The notes: generated from the sequence alone by a model not told the origin. A stretch of DNA of 64,000 nt from Hippasteria phrygiana (GCA_037893225.1 JAZGUH010000005.1:1612001-1676000); one strand, 5' to 3'. Positions 26,196-39,106 are shown, counted from the first letter of the stretch. Made by a program: numbers and translations.

Positions 26196-27440
26196 CTCGG
26201 CTGTACAGAGAATTTTCAAGTTAGAGAAAAATACCCTTTGTTTTTAATCAGTAGGTTTTTAGTAACTTTTACATGCTCGTGAAAGCATTACTATCAACGA
26301 TTCACCGTATGCACGAAAAACTATTTTCCTATATTTCCTCCGGTAAGAACTCTATTACAGGCCGTATCGAATACCAATTATCGCCACAGCAACAACCCCG
26401 CATCTGTGTACGTCATTATACTGTGGGACAGGCATATGACAATATCTGTACTTATTACTGGACGCGTGTGACCTACAACATGACTGCCATGACGTCATAC
26501 TCGATACGGTCCACGGGCACTACGTAATAACGTTTTATCATTTTGTCATTCCAAGTTGAAAATAATATTATGGTTAGAATGTAATTTCTACACTGCGATA
26601 ATATATAACAAATCCGGTTTTTTGTCTAGTTTATGCACACAAACGAAAAATCTGGTTTGTAACTGTACACTCTTCGGTTGATGGAAAAAATACCGTCAGT
26701 GCAAAAGGGACTTGGCTATTCCGCATTCGGAAATTTTAGCTATTCCATCCCAGAAGTAATCCTGTTAATGTATACCGCATGGTTGGCATTCTTTGAGATG
26801 TGAATTTGACTACAGGTTGAACAAAATCTGGGTCGAGGGCTACAACGTACTGTGTCAAACAAATTTCACTGGCTTATAATGGTCAGGGGAACGTTGAAGT
26901 ACACGGTGGTTAAACAAGTTCTTGAATTTGAGCTACAGCATTTGAGTATTTGAGCTGGAAACCCAGGAGGATTTTAAACAGTCCCGAAGCCGTGGACAAA
27001 TGCCAGGACAGGTGGATTAAGCCAGCTTGATCCCCGTTCGCCATTCATCGCACACGGTGCTGGGGCGAGCGCAAAAGGCGCACAGTGGTGGTTTTTGTAC
27101 AATCGGGGGTCAAGTTTAAACATGGAGTTATTCTGTGATTGCATTATAATCCGACCGGTAAAGATATCGCATGGCGAAAAGGGCACGGGTGGGATCGACT
27201 GTACTTTATTTTTTACAGCAGAGCTCAGACGACATTCATAGTGTGGGGAATATCGTACAACAGTCAAGTACCGGTACCTGAAAACTCAGGCAACATCAAA
27301 CACTGTACAAAGTGTGCGCACCTCACGCACGCATGATCTACTAAAGGACCCTTTGTATACGGATAGACCGGAAGTGTGCAGTGAAGGCAGATGCTGCACT
27401 GCATTATGGGACAGTGTGCACTACCGGTGAGGTTTCCGAT

Positions 27441-27478
27441 TCGAATGGGCGAGGACGCGAAGCGTCTGAACCCATTCG
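27441..27478. repeat. Short hairpin with CGAATGGG arms
   Basis: CGAATGGGC...GACGC-GAA-GCGTC...CCCATTCG forms a compact hairpin, followed by another CGAATGGGC. Confidence 0.5.
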
Positions 27479-27682
27479 ATCGAATGGGCTTTCGTCTTTT
27501 ATCCAAAATGGAATGTGTTCTTAGTCTCCCATGGCCAAAGTAGGTGACGAACTACAAGATTTTTCGGCTTGGAGCAGGAGCAGTGTCGTGTTTCATAAAC
27601 TAGCTTAATTGCATCACAAATAAGATTTCAATAAACCGACCAAATGTTCCACCTTTCGCAACCTGTACACTGCCAGTAACCC

Positions 27683-27842
27683 CCCCCCCCCAAAAAAAAA
27701 GAAAAAAAAAGAAAGAAAACAAACAAACAAACAAACAAACAAACAAACAAACAAACAAACAAACAAACAAACAAACAAACAAACAAACAAACAAACAAAC
27801 AAACAAACAAACAAACAAACAAACAAACAACAACAACAAAAC
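27683..27842. repeat. Long AAAC microsatellite in intron 2
   Basis: About 30 tandem AAAC units preceded by C- and A-runs. The COUP-TF pre-mRNA would carry (GUUU)n here. Confidence 0.95.
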
Positions 27843-28025
27843 AGTACACCGAAACTGAACTCCAACAAATCACCTGTGGAACAAAGTGATATCGCTAAAT
27901 TTACTATCAATTGTGTTGCCCAAGATCTCTTTCATTCACCCAGACCGAGTCACAGAATACTGGGCACGGGGCAACTAACTGAAGCTTCCCGTGTCCCAGT
28001 TAGTGCATGTAGGATTGAGTGGTGT

Positions 28026-28160
28026 TGACTGGTGATCGGTTCGCGTAGGTGTGTGCTCACACAGACCGATCACCAGTCGATCCTTTAATTAGTTCGACAC
28101 AGTTTTGATTTGGTTTTCGGCAGACACCTTACCTCAGTCATCCGTGACCTGATCTGGGTC
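28026..28160 (+). repeat. Dispersed repeat family F, copy 2, with short palindrome
   Basis: 28026-28078 begins GACTGGTGATCGGT and ends with its exact complement ACCGATCACCAGTC. The downstream part matches family F copy 1. Confidence 0.55.
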
Positions 28161-28676
28161 CAAAACAAACAAGACTCAATTTCTACGTCGGGAGGGGGAA
28201 ACAAATTCCACTTCTAATTTACATCATCCCCAACGCAAATTCCATCTTCACACTGAATTTCTCCTAGGCCTAACCTCAACACACCTATACGGACACTAGA
28301 GAGTCCATACACTTATCGAAACGAATTACCCGGTATGCATGCAGGTACAAACGAATCCAGTGACCCCGTCTGCTTTTCTTTAGCCAAGGGGCGCGAAAAA
28401 CCCACAAAGTCGCCCAGTTTTTTCACTATAGTCTCGTTCGCAAAAGTTCGGCTGTTCTGAGCTTTTCTGGATTGCGAACCGCCTGGAGCGATCCCTGCTT
28501 GCTTTTAACCCGCGTCTTAGCCTTGTGATCTGGCCTGACCCTTGCTGTGAAAATCACTGCACTTTCTGTATCCATTATTATTCGCCAGGCAGACTGTTTT
28601 CGTGGGAAAGGGGGAAAAAGTGCAATATTAGACTTAAAGGTGATATACAACATTTGCAAACATAAAAAAGCAAAAC

Positions 28677-28780
28677 TACTGAATTATTAGTTTAAAAAAT
28701 ACCTTACTTGACTGTAATTAAATAATAGTCTCAAGCATCCTGATGTGCTATCATTTTAAAGAAAAGTGGAATTTTTGTAT
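28677..28780 (+). repeat. Dispersed repeat family E, copy 2
   Basis: Second copy of the 11087-11198 repeat, in intron 2. Confidence 0.7.
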
Positions 28781-31554
28781 CAATTTCCAGCGGGTTTTTT
28801 GGTCAGTCACTTTCTATTAGAAGGTTATGCATGGTTTTTTATGCCCTATTTGGGTCTCAATTGCGAACTGCATCGCAGCTAAATGTAGCCTAATCGACTA
28901 CCGTAATACAATGGATTTCAACGTTGATGTGTCATTGGCCAACTTGTTTTTGTATATTAAAAGTAAAAACACACCCATTCCTCATACTACGGTACTGTAT
29001 GTGACACAAGAATATTTTGAATGAGTGCCAACCACAAGAAAACGAAAAAAAGAGTACACTCTAAAGTAACGGATGACAGTGATGCATTCTGTTAAGTAAT
29101 TAATAAGGCGACGGTCAGAAATTTATAAAATTAATGTTTTTTACATTTCATAACGTCGTGTAAAACAATCATCACTTATGGTGAAAGATTTTTGTTACAC
29201 GAGACGCATTTCTGGTAATAGGAGACCTTTCCTGCCTGTCCCACGTGCACATGACAAATCGCTTTGCGGAGGAAAACGATCTGGAGTTGCAAACTTCTAC
29301 GAGAAAACCACCCCTGACTTTGCCAAGCGGGAAGTTAAGGGACCCCTCGGTTAACCTCAACTCGATGATTGGTCAAGAGGTTACGTTTCTTAAGTTTACG
29401 TTAGGCCTAACGAACGTGTGACTAATTTCGTTCATGACTGTAAAGTCATTAACAGTTGCATAGTTGTAACATCAGATGGTATCGTTGCGGTTCTAGTTCG
29501 ATCAAATACTTTATATTTCCAACACCTTGGAAATAAATACACGCTAACGTAAAAGTACACACTCCATTTTAAACACGAAGCCGGCCATCTTGGTATGGTT
29601 AAAAATACCCGAGGACCTATTCAGCAAACACAATGTTTGAGCAACAAGGCCCACTGCACCACTATATTATCGTGGCTTTTCTTGCATCGAAATACTAATT
29701 TTTATATTAATGCAAATTATAATTTTCGTGCACCAAAGCACGATTTTATCTGAAGCGCTAATGTGAAGTCTCCATGGCATGGTGTACCATTTTTTAAACA
29801 TATTTTGCATTGTCTCGGAGAATGTTCCATTTTAAGTTGATTCTTATATTTAAAAGCCCGTTATTATTATTAGTATTATTGATTCAGTCAAAACAACAAC
29901 AACAACAACAACAATACACGTACAGGGCAGACAATTAAAAATAAAGATAAGCAGGACATACCCTAAGACCACATTAGCAAGGGCCAGCAAAAGCGAAACA
30001 TCACTATGGTCCTAAGACGTGCTGATCCACATGTGACCATGTTTTTGAGCGGGTTATTTCGGCCGACCATCGTTGGAAAAAAAACCTGCCTTTTTTTCAA
30101 ATACTGCCCCTAATTTACCAACTTTAGTTAGTCCACATTTTGTTTGACAATTGGTTACACATCCGTGAACGGGTGCATGCCAGCTAGTCTAGTTCCCCGA
30201 CCTCACAATTCCCCAAATGGCTCCGTTTTGTCGGAAGTAGGGTCAAGGAACCAGACTACCAGAACAGCATTTTGTTTTCAGAGCATCTATGCACACAAAA
30301 CTTTAAACAGGTCAGTGTTACAGTGTTTGTTATAAAATACCCGCAATGTCGGGCGGCAAATCCATTAATTTCTGAAAATTACAGCCAAAGGAAATGTTGT
30401 ATGCTACCTTCAACAGCCTGAAAACCACATGAAGTTTTAATCGGTAGCCTGGTTTTACTAAGCAAGAGTTTTTTCAAGCACATTTTTGTGCAAAGCAGAT
30501 CCATGGCTGTTGACATTAGGTCTGTTTGACTGGTGTGACCGGGGCTTGGGATATGGCTTCTGCAGGAATCACCGGAAGCTGTGCCCAAGAATACCGGAAA
30601 ATATTAACCAAGAAAGCAGTTCCGGTTTCCCGGCACGCCGGGGTTTGGCAAGCAGACGCTATACTGCCGGTCCCAACCACCTTGTTAACCAGCTAATTTT
30701 GTTTCACTTATGCTATTTCCTCGTCTGCACGATGGGCAAATTCCGCGCTATTAACCGAATTGTGTCACGAGCGTTCGGCTCTCTCCTACCCGCAGTGTTG
30801 TTCTGTACACGATTGTAAAAATGCCTCTTCGGTTCTACAAAACTTCAGTGTTACAATAATGAACCAGATAAAATCAATTTACGAATCTGTATCATAATTC
30901 ATAATGAACTGCAAGTTCCTCTACAGACCTTATGCGCAGCAGCTATCTTAGAGGTAAATGTCTTGGTTATCCTTGCACATGCATGCAGACTAAGTTTGTG
31001 ATGATTGTTACATAATTTGAACGACAAACAAATACCTCAAAGATGGCCTCCAGGCCCTATTTCTATACGCATCAGGTCTAGGCCTATTATTACTTTTAAC
31101 AGGTTTCAGAACAATCTCGTATTTCGGGCAGCCTTCAACTCAGGAAATCTGCACATTTGAAATGCGTCTCGAGTGTCGGATTCTAGTTCTCTTGTGCCGT
31201 ACTTCTAAGCATGTGCGCGTAGTTCTGAGCATGCGCACGACTGGCGAGAACAATGGAAAAGGACCGGTATGTCTACTGCCACCACGCGTCTCAAAGGTCT
31301 CCCATTGGACAGTTTTAAGAAATGACATGGGTCAATATTGCAATCATTTTCAAGCAAAAATCCATTCATGATTACTGTATCACAAACCACTTTCAGTTTT
31401 ATCACTTCAACTGGTACCGGGTACCCGAACTAACAGCAGTTCCCAGTGATCAAAACACCCACACGGCAACTGATTAGAACATCCATTAAAAGCACTCTGA
31501 ACAAATTCAGCAATTTCGCGCGCAATGCCGGTAGTTAAATAAACTCTAGGGCCA

Positions 31555-31900
31555 ATTTCATGGAGGTCACGTGCTTAGCACAAACATTTGCTTACCACAA
31601 AAAGTATGACAAGCCAGTTCGGTATTTCCACTGCGCATGTGCACAATGACATTTTATCCCGAATTACCCGCGTGACCTAACGCGCGCGTGTGAACGCAAA
31701 AGATGGTCGCACAACGCACACGTGTTAATTTAATCAGAATGCGCGTTCGCGTAACATGGCGTGACATTACGTAAGCAATTTTATCCCTTTGACCTTTGAG
31801 ATACCGAATTGGCTTATTGCTTAGTAAATACTGTTTGCCAGCCAAACTCTATAACAAGGAATATGCATTACATGCAAGTTTGGTTGGTAATTTTGTTTTT
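31555..31900. repeat. Element of the GCTTAGCACAAA family, split by a MITE
   Basis: Left part 31555-31609 (CCAATTTCATGGAGGTCACG, then GCTTAGCACAAA) and right part from 31818 (GCTTAGTAAATACTGTTTGCCAGC) match 51298-51380 in order, with a MITE between them. Confidence 0.5.
31610..31817. mobile_element. MITE family H, copy 1
   Basis: Ends AAGCCAGTTCGGTATTTC and GAGATACCGAATTGGCTTATT are inverted repeats. The body closely matches 33212-33423, sharing ACTGCGCATGTGCA, CCTAACGCGCGCGTGTGAAC and CGCGTAACATGGCGTGA. Near the right end it has TTTGACCTTTGA, a degenerate DR1. Confidence 0.85.
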
Positions 31901-33211
31901 ACCAAGGAAGACTTTTTATGCCATGGGTATTAAACTGTTATTGGAAAAATGCTGTGATAGTGTGATATCTAACGTACGATGTATGATTAAAACTGAAAAG
32001 ACAAACGCGTATTTTTTTCCCCACAGGTAGACTTTTTAATTAATGACATGGCACATGCGCAATAGAGATGCAACCCCAACAATTGGAAAATTGGGAGACC
32101 TGACCGGGGAGCGAGTCGGTAATTAAAGATAAATTTATATTACAAGAACTCACCAGCAAAAACCTATCCATCAAACTGTATCATGAACCACACGTTCCAT
32201 ATTATTTCAACAGGTGCCCGAACTCAACAGAAGTGTTCTCCATGATCAAATTCCTACACGTCATTTCGGAAGTTTCTCAAATACACTCTAAAAATTTTTT
32301 CGAATTCTATGTACAGTGGAATTACAATGATTTAATAATAAATGTCAAATTTGAATGTTTGGTGGTTTGCTTTGTATAGGCTTCAAGAGTCACAGTGATC
32401 ACCCGATAACAATTAAGTAGCACCGCATACCGACTCGGATATCAGTACCTGATCATTAAACAGAGAGAAAAACAACGCTCAGAACGAATTTGTGACAACA
32501 GCACGCACCAGAAACAAATCAGAATTTTTGCAGACCCGCGTCATTCCCAAAGGTAAAAGATCCATTATATACAACCCGCAACCTCGATAACGTGCCTGCA
32601 GTATTCACATGGCCGACCGGCTGGGGGTCAGACGGCGTGACCTGTCGAAGGGCAAACAACGCGGTCTTACGGTACGACTTGCACGGCTCGACGTGGCCCC
32701 TACCATGTACCAGCGAGCGTCGCATCGCTGCGTCCGTCTAGGTAGGTCTGCGAGTCAAGTTCGTGCCACGGCCAGCAAAAAATATTGTTTCTCGTCTCAT
32801 ATCTGGGGAAAACTGTCCACTGTTAATTTTTCAGGATTTGGATTTTGTTTTGGAGGCTGCACGTCTGTGGATAAGGCGAACTACAATCTGATGTTATAGG
32901 GGTATTTGAGACATACAAATCAGGATATTTGCCTATTTGAATCAACTGCCCGAAGTATCACACATTTGACTGATTGATTGGTTGAGTTTATTTCTATCCA
33001 TCAACTTCCAACAACTTCAACTATCCAACAACTATAAAAGCAGGGTGATGCATGCAAGAGCTTATACAAGGTCACTGCCGGCAATAATATTTGTGAAGTA
33101 TTTTTTAAATATAGAAAAGCTACCACTTGCGCATGGAAACGAACATTTTGTATAGAGTGTGGCTGTTATGTAAAAACAATTTTTTTTATATACATCACCA
33201 TGGTATCGGTA

Positions 33212-33423
33212 AATAAGCCAGTTCGGTATTTCAACTGCGCATGTGCATAATGACATTTTTATCCCGAATGACCTAACGCGCGCGTGTGAACGCAAAAGTT
33301 GGTCGCACAACGCGCAGGTGTTAAATTCAATCAGAATGGGCGCTCGCGTAACATGGCGTGATATTACGTCAGTATTTTTATCCCGAATAACCTTTGACCT
33401 TTGAGATACCGAACTGGCTTATT
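33212..33423. mobile_element. MITE family H, copy 2, carrying a DR1-like site
   Basis: Same family as 31610-31817, ends AATAAGCCAGTTCGGTAT and ATACCGAACTGGCTTATT. At 33388-33400 TAACCTTTGACCT reads on the gene's sense strand as AGGTCA A AGGTTA, one mismatch from a DR1. Both copies are in intron 2 in the same orientation. Confidence 0.85.
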
Positions 33424-34085
33424 GGCGCGAAGTTTTTAAAGATGTCGTCGAAACCGTTTGCTGATATTCCAACAGGATATTATGTTTATACTTAACGCAC
33501 TATTCAAAAATTTGTTGTCCTTTCCTAAAACAGGGAAACTGTTTTTCCCTCACTGGTATTTTGTGCAAACATGATGAACAGGCCCTGATGATGAATAAAT
33601 CGATATTTGATCGATTTTGCTATAAGCCAGTCAAGGATAATTTGGCGCTACCATTTACCCGCTGAGATGTCATGCAGTTTTGCGGACGCGATACTTGTTG
33701 CAAACGGTTGTGGATATTTTAAAGGGTATTTTAGTATCAGAATGTTATGGTATTCGGCCAGACAAACGAAAATCAACCTCGATGAGTCGATGTAATTCAA
33801 TGTACAGGGAACACAACCAGGAATATGTTTCATCTTATATAGCAAAATATAAACACGCAGCATACATATAATGAAGTCGGCTTGACATTAACGATAGTAT
33901 TCTCACAACTTGTTACTGTTTGGTCATAAAAGTGCGGGCAGGAAACATTATGTATGTTCCAGAACGTGGCACAACAGACAGTGATAAAAAAAAAATGACA
34001 CCGGCAACGGTAAGAATAGGATGTTATACGCCTACTTCAATAAGAAAACACTGAGCACATAACAGAAAAATCGTCCAAGTGCATT

Positions 34086-34371
34086 GAGTGTTAGAATGTT
34101 GGGCAAACAGATTGCCCAACGTTGGTACAATAGTCAGCTTGTTCAACCTTAAGGGTAATTTTTCACGTAATTTACCCAACATTTTGGGTAAAAAAAGTTG
34201 GGCAGTAACATTTTAACCCCACTCTAACCAAACAATTGGTTTGTGCACAGTTGTGATTATACAACAGTTGGTAAATTTAACGTAAAAAATAACCTAAAAG
34301 TTGAACAAGCTGACTATTGTACAAACGTTGGGTAATCTGTTTGCCCAACTGTCTAATAGTGTGTGGCTCTT
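34086..34371. mobile_element. 285-bp hairpin element, nearly fully palindromic
   Basis: The arms of 100 bp or more (34086-34190 and about 34265-34371) are inverted repeats. They share GTTGGGCAAACAGATT, CCCAACGTT, GTACAATAGTCAGCTTGTTC and GTTCAAC with a few mismatches. A related, shorter element is at 9426-9631. It lies in the transcribed intron 2 of COUP-TF. Confidence 0.85.
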
Positions 34372-34412
34372 TGGTTTTTGAAAACTCAATATGTTTATTA
34401 ATGGTTTTAGTT

Positions 34413-34425
34413 TGACCTTTGACCT
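34413..34425 (-). promoter_or_regulatory. Perfect DR1 nuclear receptor site in intron 2
   Basis: The plus strand reads TGACCTTTGACCT; the gene's sense strand therefore reads AGGTCA A AGGTCA, a perfect direct repeat with one-base spacing. DR1 is a high-affinity site for COUP-TF, HNF4 and RXR dimers. It lies in the largest intron of the COUP-TF gene itself, just beyond a 285-bp hairpin element (34086-34371). Confidence 0.55.
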
Positions 34426-34737
34426 TGAAATATGTGCAACGGTACTTGAAATCAAATGTTGCTCCGTGATTGAGTTGATGTAAAAGTCGCCGGAGTCTTT
34501 TTGCATGAAATCAAAACACGGCATGAGGTACCGGTATTAATATTAACAATGTCATATTTACAATGTCACAATATTAACAATGTCATATTAACAATGGGCA
34601 TATATTGCCATTGCATCGAGTACCTTTGTTTTGAAGGTAGTATACACAATTTGCTTTTGCTGTAATTTCCAGAAATAAATGGATTTGGGGTTTAGTATTT
34701 TATAGTGTGCTATAGCAAGACAAAGATTCAAAAATAC

Positions 34738-34866
34738 ACACAAGAAGTAGGAATTAATATTCCTCTTGAAGCAGGAAAGATTGTAAGACGAAGGGAAACA
34801 TGCACCAGGCTAAGAATTCCATAGAGATACAGAACGAGGGGAAAAGCTATTGGCATAGCTTTTTGT
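34738..34866 (+). repeat. Dispersed repeat family G, copy 2
   Basis: Second copy, about 80% similar by eye to 22313-22448, also in intron 2. Confidence 0.75.
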
Positions 34867-35237
34867 TCTACATCTAGGTCCAGCTATCAATATGAATAAT
34901 TCGCTGGAATGATACCGGTACCATATGGGGGACACTCACGTAGGATTGTACACAAACTTCATGCACCTATTTCTAACCTCCAACCAACGAACTTAAATGT
35001 TTAACATCTGTCTTTTACCACAATATACCAAGAAACGGTAGTTTTGAAACCAAATAAATTCCTTCAATTTAAGGTAGTTTGCAACTTTAGGGAGACACTA
35101 ACATGTCTCCCTAATGCACCTTGTCTCCCTAAGAATATGAGTTAGACATCAAAGTGTCTCAGTGATGGGCTTCACAGTTGTATAAGTATTCATAAGTCTT
35201 ATTATCTTCAAAAGTATTATGTGACTTGTTTGGTTGC

Positions 35238-35242
<5 letters not shown>

Positions 35243-35268
<26 letters not shown>
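35243..35268 (+). repeat. GTCT microsatellite
   Basis: About six tandem TGTC units. Confidence 0.9.
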
Positions 35269-36759
35269 TGCTTTTCATGCAACTTACATTGACTTCTGTA
35301 AGCACCATTGTTCATTTTATGTTAAAGGGTATTTTGGACCAGTTTCTGCTTGATGGATATGACTCGTTAAAGTCTGTGCAATTGTTAAATTTAATAACTT
35401 TTTCACGTACACATGTTCTGCAATTTAACTTGTATTTAACAGATTACGGAAATAAATGTGAACTGAATGTACTTGAATGCCCAAGGTCAATTTTCCCATC
35501 TAAAGCACAGGGAATATAAAGCTTCTTTTTGACATTGTCACTGATTTCCACCATAAAAAGAAAGGAATGAAACTTGAGACAGATTGTAGCTTGGCTTTCT
35601 GTGCCCATCTACAGCACGTTCACAGGCGTTCACAAAATATCACGACCATTATCGATTTTGTGTGTAGAATTTTGAAGTTTATGAGGATACATTGTTATTT
35701 ATTTGTTTACTTGGATGGAAATAATAAGATGTACAGTTTGCCCACGGCTCAAAATGGACGTGATTTATATTATTAATCTCGAATCTCGATGTAGGATTTA
35801 GTGACTGTGTTGCCCTGGAAAAAATAATCATGCATGTTTCTGAAATACACTATCTATCCCTGCAGGAATGAATGCACGAATCAGCGCACATGCAACAGAT
35901 TTAAAATGAATATTTATGAGATAATTATGTGGATTCGCAACGTCCGGCTACTGACATTTTAATTGGCATCATGTCATCTGCAATGATACCGTTTGGAGAG
36001 CATGAACAAATTGTTCCAGCCGCCCTCTGAAATCCTGAACGTCCAACTTGAATATTTCCGCTTTGGTTTCGAACGGCATGCGTTTTACACATTCGCTCGA
36101 ATTCCACTCGTCAACAGCAAACGTTCGCTTCGCTTCATAATTTAAACCATCATTTCCCACGCTCTGCATGTTATATATACGCTTTCTCTATGTGAATATG
36201 GTTTATGTATTATGGGACAAGTGCATTTTCAGCATGTGACATAAAGATGGCTTTCAACTCCAGATTATCGCTTCGTTGGACACGAATGAGTCGTTTGAAC
36301 ATGAACTCAGAAAACGTCCGCCATGTTTTTTTCCTTATGCGCAATGATTGCTGTGATACCGCCAAAAGATCTAAGCATGAATGCACCGCGAACATGCCTC
36401 ATAAAAAGAATGGCACGACACACGCATTATGATATGAGCATATTGACCCATGGTATAACAAGCGCTGATTAAACGTGGGTGGCCGAGACTCGTATAACCA
36501 GTTCTGTGTGGCATTACTGTTGAAGAAAAAATGTTCATGTTTCGTTTATGAGTATTGTTAATCCTGAAGGTTTGCGTACTAAGTGTGCGACTTGACTGAT
36601 AGATCACTTTACCGTGTGTAAAAACATAGCTGGTGGTGTGGCAATGCAAGCGCCACGCTAGGTGTCATCTAAGCCACATTGTCTTTCACCTTCCAGCTAT
36701 CCGAGATGATTATGGATTGTCTGTTACATGGCCTTCGTGTACGAAAAAGAAAGAAGGAA

Positions 36760-37120
36760 AAAAAAAGATACTTCGAGCGAAGATGACTTCGACAAAGACA
36801 CCTCGTTAACTTCACGGTGTACATGCCGAGGTCGAACCGGTTTCGCCGGCCAGCGCGACATTCATGTCTGCGCCCGCCTACCTAATCAGCTGCGAGACCG
36901 AGATATTTGGTTCATTACGGGGCCGCAAGACCCCAGCGTTTTCTGTTGCTATGGCCGTCCAACCGCCGTCACAGCAACACCCGCAGATAGATGTGGTCTA
37001 GACAGAGCGGAGAGAAAAGAGCGATCGTGTAGAGTCTCGAAATGAGACTAATAGCAGCATGAACATCCAAGCCCATTGATTATCTAAATTCCAAAGGCAC
37101 TAATGCCTGTCATGGCAACG
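36760..37120. promoter_or_regulatory. GC-richer intronic island, candidate enhancer
   Basis: Unique-looking stretch 1.5-1.8 kb from exon 2, richer in G+C than the rest of intron 2. It contains GTTGCTATGGC and GTCATGGCAAC words (RFX-like half-sites) and TTGATTATCTA. Composition and motifs only. Confidence 0.2.
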
Positions 37121-38008
37121 TAGGACTGGAACACTTATTTCACAAACTAGTTGGTAACCATAGTAACCATTTTAGAAATATGATACCAAGACACCTACGC
37201 CGGCAGCAACAAATCTGATTGGTTTTCCCAAGTAGCGTATTCAGCTTTTTGTGCCAGGGAGGGCAAACAACGTCAGAACCGTCTTAAAACCGTCGCAAAA
37301 AAACACCATTTTAAAAACACTTCTTTTTGTTTTTTCATGACCCCTCAAATGCCGCCGGGGGGGGGGGAGTCCCCCCCCCCCCCCGGTGGATACGCCACTG
37401 TTTTTCCCCAAAGAAAAAAAATCATCGACAAAGTTTTCTACGAAGAATGGAAACTATTTTCCCTTGCTGTTTTAGAAAGGTGCGTCGACGCTTCCAATAT
37501 ATTGCCCCTTTTCGATCGATCACAGTGACTTCGAAAAACGTTCTAAACCTCGTCGTCAAAATAACCTAGACAAACCACTGCATCCCAACGAGATAAATAT
37601 TTTGAAACTCGATATCTTAAACACTACTACAAGGTATACTATATGATTACAAAACCAATCACATCAGCAAATTCAACTCCGATCACTAACAGCCTACAGG
37701 ACCGTTTTGTTCGTCTATTTCTTCCATCCATCTAAATCATATTTCTTCAGATTACCATTTCAAAATTGTTGAAACCATGAAGTACAAGCCCCTACGGGTT
37801 AAGGGGGATAGTACTCTCGAAGCCTAGTAGGTCTCATTATGACAAAAATGACAATTCAGAAGTTATGGAAGAGAATGAAAAAGATAGAGCTACGCCATTA
37901 TTGAACTTTGTCAGTTGTCAATACTTTACATTGTTCCTTTACGACTAACACGGTGATGCGGAATACAATACACAATTGGGATAATGAAGGGTTACATGAG
38001 AAGTTAAC

Positions 38009-38064
38009 ATTGATTATAACAATCGATTGATTATAACAATCGATTGATTATAACAATCGATTGA
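38009..38064 (+). repeat. Three-copy 18-bp tandem repeat
   Basis: ATTGATTATAACAATCG repeated three times without change; the unit is itself partly palindromic. Confidence 0.9.
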
Positions 38065-38324
38065 TTACATGAAGCAGCAACATCTGACAAGAGTCACACT
38101 GTAGCATAGGGTTTCCATAGTCCGAGAGAGGTTAATTAAATGTTATCAAGTTGCTTCATCTATTCCATTTTTCATGAGCACTTTGAATATAATGAATAAG
38201 ATTGGAAATAATTATTAGACAAGCTAAGGAGTTGCTGGTACCCCGGTAAACGTAAAGAGGAGCTCATGCCGTCAATATTTAAATACTGTAATAATGTTTG
38301 AGTTGAGATCAATTGTTCCTCAAT

Positions 38325-38432
38325 CCAACAAAATGAGTCACAATTCGCCAAAGCTATACTTTGAGTTACATGCATTTAATCAGGACTTATGCATGCAGTG
38401 GAAATCAATAGGAACTGTCAATGTTTTCACCG
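38325..38432 (+). repeat. Dispersed repeat family C, copy 2
   Basis: Copy of the 8042-8137 repeat, 160 bp from coding exon 2. Confidence 0.6.
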
Positions 38433-38590
38433 ACATAAGTCATATTGTGAGTGCCGAGTAAAAATGAAAAGCAGAGTAAAAATGAAAAGCCGAGTATGCT
38501 GATTCTATTGCATATGAAACCTGAATAATAAAACATTTCCTTAAGACGCATTTTGTTGGATCCGGCCCCAATTATGGATTCCACACTTAC

Positions 38591-39106
38591 CGGATGTGAA
38601 GAGAACGATGGCCTTCATGCAGCTGTACTCGGCCGAGTCCACGTGTAACGCCTTCAACTTTTCCACCTGTTCCTGGAATATCCGAATATGATCCATGAAA
38701 GCGACGACCCGGTCGGCCGACATGGGGCTGGCGTGCAGGCCAGAGGCTGCCAGGAGGGGGGCAACGTGGAGCGGCATGGAGCACTGGGACGCGTTCAGGA
38801 CGAAGAGTTCGCTCCAGCACATCCGCAGCAGGGCAACTTGATCAGTCACCTGCAAGTCCGGAAAGAAGGGGATGTTGCGAGCCCACTCCACGGCACTGAA
38901 CAGCAACCTGGCGGCCAGCTCGCAGATGTTATCGATACCCATGACGCTGTTGGTCTGCATGCACTGGGCGTAGCGAGACGTTGGGTAGGGCTCAGCCCGC
39001 AGCAGCAGGGAGATGTAGCCGGAGAGAAACGAGTGGCCCTCAAATCGGCCGTCCAGGTATTGCCCAGGGCCAGGCTGTGACGGTGGAACTCGTCCGCGCT
39101 GTACTG
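38591..39106 (-). CDS. NR2F: COUP-TF coding exon 2: hinge and most of the ligand-binding domain
   Basis: Encodes residues 213-384 plus the first base of codon 385. It opens with the C-terminal extension of the DNA-binding domain ([16 protein letters not shown]), then a short hinge ([10 protein letters not shown]) that differs from vertebrate NR2F in length and sequence. The ligand-binding domain starts near residue 240 ([17 protein letters not shown]). The nuclear receptor signature lies at about 282-302 ([16 protein letters not shown] then TDQ). The helices that follow, [14 protein letters not shown] and [16 protein letters not shown], are diagnostic of COUP-TF. Acceptor TTGCAG precedes 39106; donor G|GTAAGT follows 38591. 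Small substitutions relative to vertebrates include LLRMCW for LLRLTW. Retention of intron 2 would replace the end of the domain with a short tail and a stop. Confidence 0.97.

Noticed and set aside
27600..27910. Cysteine/leucine/phenylalanine-repeat open frames
   Set aside because: Translation of an AAAC/GTTT microsatellite in several frames.
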